From: Cryptosporangium minutisporangium
GTDB lineage: Bacteria > Actinomycetota > Actinomycetes > Mycobacteriales > Cryptosporangiaceae
Length of the DNA stretch: 64,000 nt
Assembly: GCF_039536245.1 (NCBI RefSeq)
Contig: NZ_BAAAYN010000011.1
Coordinates: 1-64,000, forward strand
Direction of reading: 5' to 3'
Shown piece by piece: positions 35,322-42,404 of this stretch. Both the position numbers and the translations under genes were made by a program. The stretch's first letter is position 1. The number at the start of each line of letters is the position of its first letter. The notes under the pieces were generated by a model. That model was not told the origin of the DNA. It did not search any database and saw nothing but the letters and a program-made list of their open reading frames with translations.

Positions 35322-35633
35322 GTCTTCGCCCGGCGGACGCTCGAGTCGTGGGGAAGTGCGTTGGCGGACTGCACCGGTGGCTGGACGACCAGCCAGCGCC
35401 TCGACGAGCTGGCGACCGACCCGCAGACGGTGGCGAACGGCTACCTCGCCGACGTCGACCTGGGCAACGGGCACGCCCTCCCGCTGGTCACCGTCCCGGT
35501 GCAGTTCGACGAGCGTCCGGGGCAGCCGAGCCGCGCAGCGGAGCACGGCGAACACACCGAGGCCGTGCTCCTCGAAGCGGGCCTGACCTGGGAGGAGATC
35601 GCCACGTTGAAGGCCGCCGCGACTATCCCCTGA
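35322..35633 (+). pseudogene. CaiB-type CoA-transferase C-terminal fragment
   Basis: About 103 residues starting VFARRTLESWGSALADC and including DELATDPQTVANGYLADVDLGNG, PVQFDERPGQPSRAAEHGEHTE and LEAGLTWEEIATLKA. This is the standard tail of family III CoA-transferases. It is joined out of frame to the SDR remnant and lacks a start. It ends just before a strong hairpin. Confidence 0.8.
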
Positions 35634-35654
35634 GGGTCGGCCCCGCCGACCCTC
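35632..35654. terminator. Hairpin terminator between convergent units
   Basis: GAGGGTCGG and CCGACCCTC form a perfect 9-bp stem with a 5-nt loop. It overlaps the stop region of the CoA-transferase fragment and stands just before the end of the convergent gene at 35661. Confidence 0.7.
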
Positions 35655-35660
35655 CTCGCC

Positions 35661-36773
35661 TCAGCCCAGCGCCGCGACGATCTGCGGCAGGTCCACCGTC
35701 GTCCGGATGCCAGGCGGCGCCGCGCAGACGACCGGCACCGCGTTGACCGCGCGGTTGGCCGTGTACCCGGGCGACCTCTCGGCCATGTGCTCCAGCGCGA
35801 ACGGGAAGAACAGGTCGACGTGCAGCGGAGCGTCACCGTCGACCGTGAGCCGCCAGCCGGTGGCCCGCAGGTCCCACTCGGTCTCCAGGTCGGCGTGGCA
35901 GTACCAGGTGGCGCAGAACGTCAGGAGTGAACTCTGTTCGACCGGCGTCTGCTGAGGTCGGTTCACCTCGGAGGAGGCCGGGGGTTGAAAAGAGTTCACA
36001 GCTTGGCCGCCGCGCCGGCCGGTCACCGTGATCCGCTGCGCCGCGACCGTTCCCGGCTCCAGGGTCCCGGCCGCGATCGTCAGCGGGCGCGGGGTCACCG
36101 CGAACTCGCCGGTGGCGTCGACGCTCTCCAGCGGCGTGCCGAGCGCGTCGGCCAGCACCTCCAAGGAAGGGCCGAAGCTGCCCCGCAAGGCGGCGAGCCG
36201 CCGCTCGCCGAACTCCCCCGGCGGCTTTCCGAAGCCCATCACGTCGAAGAGCAGTGCCGGGGAGTTCCGCTGCGACAGGTCGGCGAACTCGTCGATCCGC
36301 AGACCGTCGAGGCGCCGCTGGATCGACGTGACCACCAGCGGTAACGCCTCGGTGATGAAACCCGGGCTGCTACCCGTGCTGTGGATCGTGGTCCCGCCGC
36401 GGGCGCACGCCTCCTCGACCCGCTTCCGGACGTCCGGGTCGAGGTTCGCGGGTCGGACGAACTCGCCGCGCGTCGAGACGACGTTCGCGCCGGATTCGAG
36501 TACCCGGCAGACGTCGTCGAAGTCGCACGCGAGCGGCGTGTACAGGACGCAGTCGGCGTCGAGCGCGAGGATTTCGTCGATCTCGGAGGTCGCGCGGATC
36601 CCGGTGGGGCCGAGTCCGCAGAGCTCGCCGGCGTCCCGGCCGGCCTTGGCCACGCTGTGCGCGTAGACCCCGACGAGCTCCAGCCCGGGATGTTCGATCA
36701 CTCCTCGGAGGGTGCGGGCACCGATGTTGCCGGTGGCCCACTGGACGACGCGATACGGCGGTGCGGCAGGCAT
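35661..36773 (-). CDS. Dihydrodipicolinate reductase-like NAD(P)-dependent dehydrogenase
   Basis: A 370-residue Rossmann protein of the group annotated as DapB-like or 2,4-diaminopentanoate dehydrogenase-like. It has RVVQWATGNIGARTLRGVIEHPGLELVGVYAHS at the N-terminus (landmark), DCVLYTPLA and TGSSPGFITEALPL. The enzyme's substrate in such clusters is unknown. About 25 residues between RITVTGRR and LLTFCATWYC (VNSFQPPASSEVNRPQQTP) come from a 71-bp inverted-repeat element at 35928-35998. The element leaves the frame open and is absent from the normal family pattern. Start is the ATG at 36773. Confidence 0.82.
   Translation of the reverse strand: MPAAPPYRVVQWATGNIGARTLRGVIEHPGLELVGVYAHSVAKAGRDAGELCGLGPTGIRATSEIDEILALDADCVLYTPLACDFDDVCRVLESGANVVSTRGEFVRPANLDPDVRKRVEEACARGGTTIHSTGSSPGFITEALPLVVTSIQRRLDGLRIDEFADLSQRNSPALLFDVMGFGKPPGEFGERRLAALRGSFGPSLEVLADALGTPLESVDATGEFAVTPRPLTIAAGTLEPGTVAAQRITVTGRRGGQAVNSFQPPASSEVNRPQQTPVEQSSLLTFCATWYCHADLETEWDLRATGWRLTVDGDAPLHVDLFFPFALEHMAERSPGYTANRAVNAVPVVCAAPPGIRTTVDLPQIVAALG
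35928..35998. mobile_element. 71-bp terminal-inverted-repeat element inside a coding frame
   Basis: The ends TGAACTCTGTTC and GAAAAGAGTTCA are inverted repeats with one mismatch in 12. The element is 71 bp, the same length as the related copy at 49781-49851 (ends TGAATTCTTTTC/GAAAAGAATTCA). Both share GGTTGAAAAGA before the right end. It interrupts the dehydrogenase coding sequence in frame. Size and structure resemble a MITE or REPIN-like unit; no transposase is seen. Confidence 0.75.
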
Positions 36774-36800
36774 GGCCCGACGGTAATGCCTGTCGACGTG

Positions 36801-36832
36801 ATCATGTAGATGGTTGTAAAACTTTCTATGAT
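36801..36832. promoter_or_regulatory. Possible imperfect inverted repeat upstream of the dehydrogenase gene
   Basis: ATCATGTAGA and TTTCTATGAT flank an AT-rich core (GTTGTAAAAC) in the 52-bp gap upstream of the 36773 start, overlapping the end of the VOC gene. The arms differ by one extra base. It may be an operator or promoter element; support is weak. Confidence 0.3.
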
Positions 36833-37269
36833 GACCAGAGGCGTTCCAGCCCCGACTGGACCTCGCGGCTGACGAGCTCGATCCGCGGGCCGTGCGCCGG
36901 GCGGTGGTACGCCCAGTACGGTGTGCCGTCGGGCCGCGCGCCGGTCACCTCCAGCGCGTAACCCCGGGCCACCAACGCGGCGGAGTCCGCTGCGACGTCG
37001 TCGGACCAGTAGCCGAGGTGGTGGATGCCGGACGTCGACGGCTGCCAGATCGGATGACCCGGAACGCTCCGGATCACCTCTAGCCGCGGCACCGTCCGCG
37101 AGTACGCGAACCGGAGTTCGGGCTCGGCCGGACCGGTCGGCAGCACGACCGACGTCGGCCCGCCGATCTCGGGCGCCCACTCGTAGCCGAACAGCGCGGT
37201 CAGCTGCGCCAGCGTGCCCTCGAGGTCGTCGACGACGATGCCTGTGTGGAACTGGTCGGCCGCCCTCAT
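36826..37269 (-). CDS. VOC (glyoxalase-fold) family protein
   Basis: A 147-residue vicinal-oxygen-chelate protein: FHTGIVVDDLEGTLAQLTALFG at the start, then SGIHHLGYWSDDV, and a C-terminal RIELVSREVQ with the metal-ligand-like Glu. Related proteins include glyoxalases, epimerases such as methylmalonyl-CoA epimerase, and dioxygenases. The gene overlaps the kinase-like gene stop by four bases, so it is co-translated with it, which suggests an isomerase or hydrolase on the same acyl-CoA path. Confidence 0.87.
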   Translation of the reverse strand: MRAADQFHTGIVVDDLEGTLAQLTALFGYEWAPEIGGPTSVVLPTGPAEPELRFAYSRTVPRLEVIRSVPGHPIWQPSTSGIHHLGYWSDDVAADSAALVARGYALEVTGARPDGTPYWAYHRPAHGPRIELVSREVQSGLERLWSS

Positions 37270-38291
37270 CCCGCGTAGTCCGTGGTCTCGGCCAGGCCGG
37301 CGGCGCGGCTCATCAGGTCGACCGCGATCGGACCGAACGCCTGCAGCGTGGTGTTGTCGCCGGCCCGCTGGAAGCCCTGTTCGATGACGACGCCCATCTT
37401 GAACCGGGACAGGATCAGGTAGTAGTCGAGGTCGTCCAGCTGGCGGCCGGACACCTCCGCGTACCGCGCGAGCAGCTCCGCCCGGCCCGGCATGCCGTGC
37501 ATGTCCACGTAGCTGGGGCCGCCCGCGTCCGCCGACGGATCCTCCGGCCAACGGTCGATCAGCCAAGCCAGGTCGAGCTTCGGGTCGCCGATCGTCCCCA
37601 TCTCCCAGTCGACGATCGCCGCGAGCCGGGCCGGGGCACCGTGCCGGAACATCACGTTCGCGAACTGGTAGTCGCCGTGCAGCAAGCCGGGAACGTAGTC
37701 CAGCGGCTGATGTGCGCGCAGCCAGGCGGCCGCCTCCTCGAAGCCGGCCAGGTCGCGCTTCTTGATCTTCTGGTAGAGCGCGGTCCAGCGGTCGACCTGC
37801 CGCTCGTGGAACCCGTCCGGCTTGCCCAGGCCGTCCAGGCCCTGCGCCCGCCAGTCCACCTTCGACAGCAGCGCGATGCCGTCGATCAGCTCGATCGCCA
37901 GCCCGCGGCGGGCGGCCAGGTCGTCGTCGAACGGCTCCGGCCACTTCCCGCGGGTGGCCATCGGTGACCAGCCGTCGACGAAGCCCATCAGGTAGAACGC
38001 GCGGCCGAGCACCGACGTGTCGGCGCAGACCGCGTACGCGGCAGTGCACGGGACCTCGGTTCCGTCGAGGGCCTCGATGATCCGCCACTCGCGGAGGATG
38101 CCGGCGTCCCGGTTGGGCGGTGCGGACGGCGGCGGGATGCGGAGGGCGGCGTGCAGGTCACCGCGGCGGATCTCGAAGATCTGGTTCTGCGCGCCGCCGG
38201 TGACGAACCGGTGCTCGATGGGGGCGCCCTTGCCCGGCAGGTCGGTGCCGTCCAGCCAGGTGGCGAGCCGGTCGACGTCGAGGTCGCTCAT
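37266..38291 (-). CDS. Phosphotransferase (APH family), predicted 4-hydroxyacyl-CoA kinase
   Basis: A 341-residue aminoglycoside-phosphotransferase-fold kinase: GGAQNQIFEIRRGD near the N-terminus, catalytic loop LLHGDYQFANVMF and metal-binding IVDWEMGTIGDPKLDLAWL. Its start overlaps the acyl-CoA dehydrogenase stop. The same pair (APH kinase plus dehydrogenase) is known as ACAD10/11 in animals and LvaA/LvaC in bacterial levulinate catabolism, where the 4-hydroxy group of an acyl-CoA is phosphorylated and then eliminated. That function is inferred here from gene order; an antibiotic-resistance role is unlikely. Confidence 0.88.
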   Translation of the reverse strand: MSDLDVDRLATWLDGTDLPGKGAPIEHRFVTGGAQNQIFEIRRGDLHAALRIPPPSAPPNRDAGILREWRIIEALDGTEVPCTAAYAVCADTSVLGRAFYLMGFVDGWSPMATRGKWPEPFDDDLAARRGLAIELIDGIALLSKVDWRAQGLDGLGKPDGFHERQVDRWTALYQKIKKRDLAGFEEAAAWLRAHQPLDYVPGLLHGDYQFANVMFRHGAPARLAAIVDWEMGTIGDPKLDLAWLIDRWPEDPSADAGGPSYVDMHGMPGRAELLARYAEVSGRQLDDLDYYLILSRFKMGVVIEQGFQRAGDNTTLQAFGPIAVDLMSRAAGLAETTDYAG

Positions 38292-39592
38292 GCGTTGCCC
38301 ACCTCGTGCTCCAGTAACGCGGCGTACTTCGCGCGGGCCGCCTCCCGGCGCTTCGGTAGGTGCTGGGTGGGCCAGAGGTCGTCGCTGGGCTTGTAATTGC
38401 GCAGCACCTGCCGGGCGACGGTGACCTTGTGCACCTCGGTCGGGCCGTCGGCCAGCCCCATGATGCTCGCGCCGAGCATGTGCCCGAAGAGCGGCATCTC
38501 GTCGCTGATGCCGAGGGCGCCGTGCACCTGGACCGCGCGCCAGGCGATGTCGTGCAGGACGGTCGGCATCGTCGCCTTCACCGCGGCGATGTCCTTCCGC
38601 ACCTTGCGGTAGTCGTTGTACTTGTCGATCGTCCACGCGGTGTAGAGCACCATCAGCCGGAACTGCAGCAGCTGGGCGTAGGAGTCGGCGATGTAGCCCT
38701 GCACGAACTGCTTCTCGGCGAGCAGCGAGCCCTGGGTCCGGCGGCTCAGTGCCCGCTCGCACAGCATGTCCAGCGCCTTTTGCGCCTGGCCGATCGTCCG
38801 CATGGCGTGGTGGATCCGGCCACCACCCAGGCGGGTCTGCGCGATCGCGAAGGCCTGCCCCTCTCCGCCGAGGACCGCGTCCGCGGGGACGCGGACGTCC
38901 TCGTAGCGGATGAGCGCGTGGGTGCCCTCCTCCTCGCCCTGCTCCATCGCGAGGCCGGTGTTGCGGATGATGTTGACGCCCGGCGTGTCCGCCGGGACCA
39001 GGAACATCGACATGCCCTGGTACGGGCTGATGTCCGGGTTCGTCACCGCCATCACGATGAGGAACGTCGCGGTGCGGGCGTTGGACGAGAAGTACTTCAG
39101 CCCGTTGAGCACCCACTCGTCGCCGTCACGGACCGCGGTGGTGGTGAACTGCGTCGGGTCGGCGCCGCCCTCGGCCTCCGTCATCGAGTAGCAGGAGAAG
39201 ATCTCGCCGTTGAGCAGCGGCTTCAGGTACCGCTCCTTCTGCTCGGGCGTGCCGTAGTGGGCGATGATCTCGGCGTTGCCGGTGTCCGGCGCCTGGCAGC
39301 CGAACACGATCGGCGCCCAGGACGCCCGGCCGAGGATCTCGTTGAGCAGCGCGAGCTTGACCTGTCCGAAGCCCTGGCCGCCGAGTTCCGGGGTGAGGTG
39401 CGTGGCCCACAGGCCCTGGCGCCGGACCTCCCCCTTCAGCGGCTCGATCGCCGCTTTCCGAGCACCCGACAGCGGCGTGAACTGCAGGCCGGGCCACTGC
39501 AGGTCCAGCGGCTCGACCTCCTCACGGACGTACGCGTCCGCCCAGTCCAGCTTCGCTTGATACTCCGGGTCGGTCTCGAAATCCCACGCCAT
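38288..39592 (-). CDS. Acyl-CoA dehydrogenase paired with the kinase
   Basis: A 434-residue acyl-CoA dehydrogenase, longer than the others here and of the ACAD10/11-like group: HLTPELGGQGFGQVKLALLNE, APDTGNAEIIAHYG, CYSMTEAEGGADPTQF, NGLKYFSSNA, QVHGALGISDEMPLFGH and DGPTEVHKVTVARQVLRNY. In the LvaC/ACAD11 model the enzyme acts on a 4-phosphoacyl-CoA. It is the first gene of a three-gene overlapping operon with the kinase and VOC protein, and is divergent from a TetR gene with a double operator in the 50-bp gap. Confidence 0.93.
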   Translation of the reverse strand: MAWDFETDPEYQAKLDWADAYVREEVEPLDLQWPGLQFTPLSGARKAAIEPLKGEVRRQGLWATHLTPELGGQGFGQVKLALLNEILGRASWAPIVFGCQAPDTGNAEIIAHYGTPEQKERYLKPLLNGEIFSCYSMTEAEGGADPTQFTTTAVRDGDEWVLNGLKYFSSNARTATFLIVMAVTNPDISPYQGMSMFLVPADTPGVNIIRNTGLAMEQGEEEGTHALIRYEDVRVPADAVLGGEGQAFAIAQTRLGGGRIHHAMRTIGQAQKALDMLCERALSRRTQGSLLAEKQFVQGYIADSYAQLLQFRLMVLYTAWTIDKYNDYRKVRKDIAAVKATMPTVLHDIAWRAVQVHGALGISDEMPLFGHMLGASIMGLADGPTEVHKVTVARQVLRNYKPSDDLWPTQHLPKRREAARAKYAALLEHEVGNA

Positions 39593-39625
39593 CGTGGCCC
39601 TCCCTCTTTGCTGTCGGCCGGTCGA

Positions 39626-39659
39626 AGAATATGATTCTGGCCATGCAGAACGTAATTCT
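39626..39659. promoter_or_regulatory. Tandem operator of the TetR gene
   Basis: AGAATATGATTCT (39626-39638) and AGAACGTAATTCT (39647-39659) are two short palindromic sites whose centres are 21 bp apart, two helical turns. The ATG at 39643 lies between them. They sit in the gap between the divergent TetR and acyl-CoA dehydrogenase genes, the usual place for TetR autoregulation by two dimers. Confidence 0.72.
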
Positions 39660-40293
39660 TGAGGACGGCGATCCGCAAGACGTCGCCGCGCGGATCGCCG
39701 CCGGGACGCGGGACCGGCGGGCTCCCGACTACACCGACGAGGTGCGACGACTCCTCGCCGCGGCGCTCGAGGTGATGCGCAGATGCGGGACGACGTCGCG
39801 TCCCCGGGTCGCCGACATCGTCGCCCGCGCCGGCCTGTCCAACGACGCCTTCTACCGGCACTTCTCGTCGAAGGAAGCCCTGGTCGCGGCGTTGCTCGAG
39901 GACGGTGCCCAGCAGCTGCGCAGCTACCTGGCGCACCAGATGGCGAAGGAGACCGACCCCGCGGCGCAGGTGCGGCGGTGGATCGAGGGCGTGATGACGC
40001 AGGCCAACGAGGACGTCGCCGCGACCACGCTCGCCGTGCTGTGGAACGGCGGGACCGCCGGGAAGGGCCTCGCCTCGGGACGCCACTTCGCCAGCGGCCC
40101 GCTCGGGACGCTGCTGCACGAGCCGTTCGCCGCGCTCGGCAGCACCCAGCCCGAGTTCGACGCCGCCCTGGCGTCGCACGCGATCTTCGGCCGGCTGTCG
40201 GACTACCTGTGGCAACAGATCCAGCCGACGTCGTCCGACATCGACCGCATGACCACGTTCTGCCTGAGAGCGATCACCGGAGGAGCCCGATGA
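39643..40293 (+). CDS. TetR-family transcriptional regulator
   Basis: A 216-residue regulator (220 if the start at 39631 is used). The helix-turn-helix is RPRVADIVARAGLSNDAFYRHFSSKEALVAALLED near residues 53-87 (landmark). The rest is a helical ligand domain. I prefer the ATG at 39643 because the tandem operator spans 39626-39659 and the upstream start would lie inside the first site. It is coupled to the downstream SDR (TGA/ATG overlap) and divergent from the dehydrogenase-kinase operon that it probably represses. Confidence 0.9.
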   Translation: MQNVILEDGDPQDVAARIAAGTRDRRAPDYTDEVRRLLAAALEVMRRCGTTSRPRVADIVARAGLSNDAFYRHFSSKEALVAALLEDGAQQLRSYLAHQMAKETDPAAQVRRWIEGVMTQANEDVAATTLAVLWNGGTAGKGLASGRHFASGPLGTLLHEPFAALGSTQPEFDAALASHAIFGRLSDYLWQQIQPTSSDIDRMTTFCLRAITGGAR

Positions 40294-41057
40294 ACACCCT
40301 CGCGGAGTTACACGACCTCACCGGCAAGGTCGCGGTGGTGACCGGGGGGACCCGGGGCCTGGGCCGGGCGATCGTCCAGGGTCTCGCCGAGGCCGGCGCC
40401 GACGTCGTCGTCGCCTCGCGCAAGCCCGAGGCCGTCGAGGCGGTGGCCGCGGAGCTGCGGGCGTCGACCGGTACCAAGGCGGTCGGGATCCCGTGCCACG
40501 TCGCGAACTGGGACGACTGCGACCGGCTCGTCGCCGCGACCCTGGAGCGGTTCGGGCGTCTGGACGTCCTGGTGAACAACGCGGGCATGTCCCCGCTCTA
40601 CGAGAGCTTGGACGCGATCACCGAGGAGCTCTACGACAAGACGTTCGGCGTCAACCTCAAGGGCCCGTTCCGCCTCGCGGTGCACGCAGGCACCCACATG
40701 GTCGCGAACGGTGGCGGGTCGATCATCAACATCGGCACCGCGGGCTCGCTGGTCGCGGGGCCCGCGCAGCTGCCGTACGTCTGCGCGAAGGCCGGGCTCA
40801 ACGCGCTGACGGTCTCGCTCGCCGACGCGTTCGCGCCGGCCGTGCGGGTGAATGCGATCCTGCCCGGCCCGTTCCGCACCGACTCCAGCAAGGGCTGGGC
40901 ACCGCCGGAGGGCGAGGACGTGCCGTTCGTGCCGCTGGGCCGGATGGGCCGGCCGGAGGAGGTCTCCCCGCTCGTCGTCCACCTGGCGAGCGCCGCGTCG
41001 AGCTTCACCACCGGGGCGATCATCCGCGTCGACGGCGGCGTCACGAAGAAGGTGTGA
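40290..41057 (+). CDS. SDR-family oxidoreductase
   Basis: A 255-residue SDR with VAVVTGGTRGLGRAIVQGLAEAG, LVNNAGMSP, NIGTAGS, the catalytic Tyr-Lys in YVCAKAG and TTGAIIRVDGG. The serine of the triad is replaced by Thr in the usual NxxS position or lies in GTAGS. The ATG at 40290 (GGAGG upstream) overlaps the TetR stop; the longer frame before it is antiphase in the TetR gene. It probably acts on the hydroxyacyl intermediate produced by the divergent kinase-dehydrogenase operon. Confidence 0.92.
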   Translation: MNTLAELHDLTGKVAVVTGGTRGLGRAIVQGLAEAGADVVVASRKPEAVEAVAAELRASTGTKAVGIPCHVANWDDCDRLVAATLERFGRLDVLVNNAGMSPLYESLDAITEELYDKTFGVNLKGPFRLAVHAGTHMVANGGGSIINIGTAGSLVAGPAQLPYVCAKAGLNALTVSLADAFAPAVRVNAILPGPFRTDSSKGWAPPEGEDVPFVPLGRMGRPEEVSPLVVHLASAASSFTTGAIIRVDGGVTKKV

Positions 41058-41209
41058 CGCCGCGGGCGGGCGGGTTTTGCGGCTTTTCAGGAAGACCACC
41101 TCTGAGGCGTACCGTTCGCCAAGGGCTCGTGGCGGCCACCGCTCGACAGAGGTGGTCACCGGGGCGGCGCTGGCCAATGGCTGTCGCCCTCTCCGGGTAG
41201 CGCCCGGGG

Positions 41210-41880
41210 GTGGTTGTCGCGCACCCCGCGTCGCGCCCGGCGTGGTTGTCGCGTCTCCCGGGCAGTGTCCAGGGTGGTTGTCGCGCACCCCGCGTCGCGC
41301 CCGGCGTGGTTGTCGCGTCTCCCGGGCAGTGTCCAGGGTGGTTGTCGCGCACCCCGCGTCGCGCCCGGCGTGGTTGTCGCGTCTCCCGGGCAGTGTCCAG
41401 GGTGGTTGTCGCGCACCCCGCGTCGCGCCCGGCGTGGTTGTCGCGTCTCCCGGGCAGTGTCCAGGGTGGTTGTCGCGCACCCCGCGTCGCGCCCGGCGTG
41501 GTTGTCGCGTCTCCCGGGCAGTGTCCAGGGTGGTTGTCGCGCACCCCGCGTCGCGCCCGGCGTGGTTGTCGCGTCTCCCGGGCAGTGTCCAGGGTGGTTG
41601 TCGCCCTCTCCGGGCAGCGCCCGGCTTGGTTGTCGCCTCCTCCCGACGACACACGAGGTGGTTGTCGCTTTCCCCGGGTAGCACCCGGCGTGGTTGTCGC
41701 GCTCTCCGGGCGACACACGAGGTGGTTGTCGCTTTCCCCGGGTAGCACCCGGCGTGGTTGTCGCGCTCTCCGGGCGACACACGAGGTGGTTGTCGCGCCG
41801 TCCGTGCCATGGCACGGAAACCACGACACCCATCTCGACGACACCCGGAAACGACGACAACCAACCCGCCAACAGCCGGC
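41210..41880. repeat. 32-bp-period tandem array ending at an 18-bp palindrome
   Basis: GTGGTTGTCG (once TTGGTTGTCG) begins at 41210 and every 32 bp to 41786, nineteen starts with no phase slip. Two unit types alternate, so the first six pairs form near-identical 64-bp dimers. Later units diverge but keep the period. At 41801-41818 lies the perfect palindrome TCCGTGCCATGGCACGGA. After it, degenerate units in the opposite orientation (CGACAACC-type) extend to about 41880. Confidence 0.92.
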
Positions 41881-41904
41881 CACCACCGCACCGCCGGCCG
41901 CGAG

Positions 41905-42205
41905 GAGTGATCTTCCCGAAAAACCATGCCTCAGCGCTGCCGGTGAGGTGGCCTTCCCGAAAAGCCACCTCACGGGCGGCTCGGTGAGGTGGTCATCCCG
42001 AAAAGCACCCGCGGCCCGCCGCGAGGGGTGACCTCCCCGAAACCGCGTCCGCGGGGCGACGCGGAGGCGTGGTCATCGCGAAAAGCCACCCCGCAAGCGG
42101 CTTAGTGAGGTGGCCTTCCCGAAAGCCGCCGCACCGCCCGCCCTCAGAGGTGGTCTTCCCGAAAAACCACCCCGCCACGGGCACGGCGCGGTGGGTGGCT
42201 TTCCT
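41905..42205. repeat. Cluster of TTCCCGAAAA hairpin repeats
   Basis: At least six units carry CCCGAAA flanked by GGTGG- and CCACC-type arms. The clearest is 41943-41973, where GTGAGGTGGC and GCCACCTCAC pair perfectly (10 bp) around an 11-nt loop. The same family, read on the other strand, occurs at 49-143, 645-740 and 13787-13820. They are REP/BIME-like. Confidence 0.78.
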
Positions 42206-42262
42206 GGACGGCTGCACCGGGAACCACCCTCTTGCGTGGCCCACCTCACACGCTTACAGTCG

Positions 42263-42282
42263 CGGAACAAGTGTTTGGTTCG
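42263..42282 (+). promoter_or_regulatory. Conserved 20-bp promoter element, copy 1
   Basis: CGGAACAAGTGTTTGGTTCG matches 18 of 20 bases at 44194-44213. It contains GAAC and GTTC as outer inverted arms and AACA/TGTT inner arms. It lies about 120 bp upstream of the Rieske oxygenase start, so it is a probable operator or activator site. Confidence 0.65.
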
Positions 42283-42404
42283 AGCCCGTAGCGCTCACCA
42301 TCCCGCTTTCCGATCGATAGTGCCCGACCGACACCGCCGTCGAGGGACCCACGCATGGCTGAGTGGACCGTCGGCGGCGAGCCCCCGGAAGGATCAGAGC
42401 TCCC

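Larger units (their letters stand above)
41058..42262. other. Gene-free repeat region B
   Basis: No gene is supported in 1.2 kb. The region holds the large 32-bp-period array with its central palindrome (41210-41880) and a cluster of TTCCCGAAAA hairpin units (41905-42205), the same two families as at 1-813. Long open frames on both strands here are translations of the repeats: with a 32-bp period each frame repeats every 32 residues, and no stop arises. Confidence 0.8.

Noticed and set aside
37266-38291. Aminoglycoside resistance gene
   Set aside because: Only the kinase fold is shared; overlap with an acyl-CoA dehydrogenase points to acyl-CoA metabolism.
41210-41817. The 32-bp array as a CRISPR array
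   Set aside because: Units are contiguous with no unique spacers, two unit types alternate, and no cas gene is near.
40308-42031. Long repeat-containing proteins on both strands over the array (up to about 540 residues)
   Set aside because: The frames are open only because the GC-rich 32-bp period lacks stops. Several frames on both strands give equally repetitive Arg/Thr/Gly-rich peptides, with no start signal or homology.
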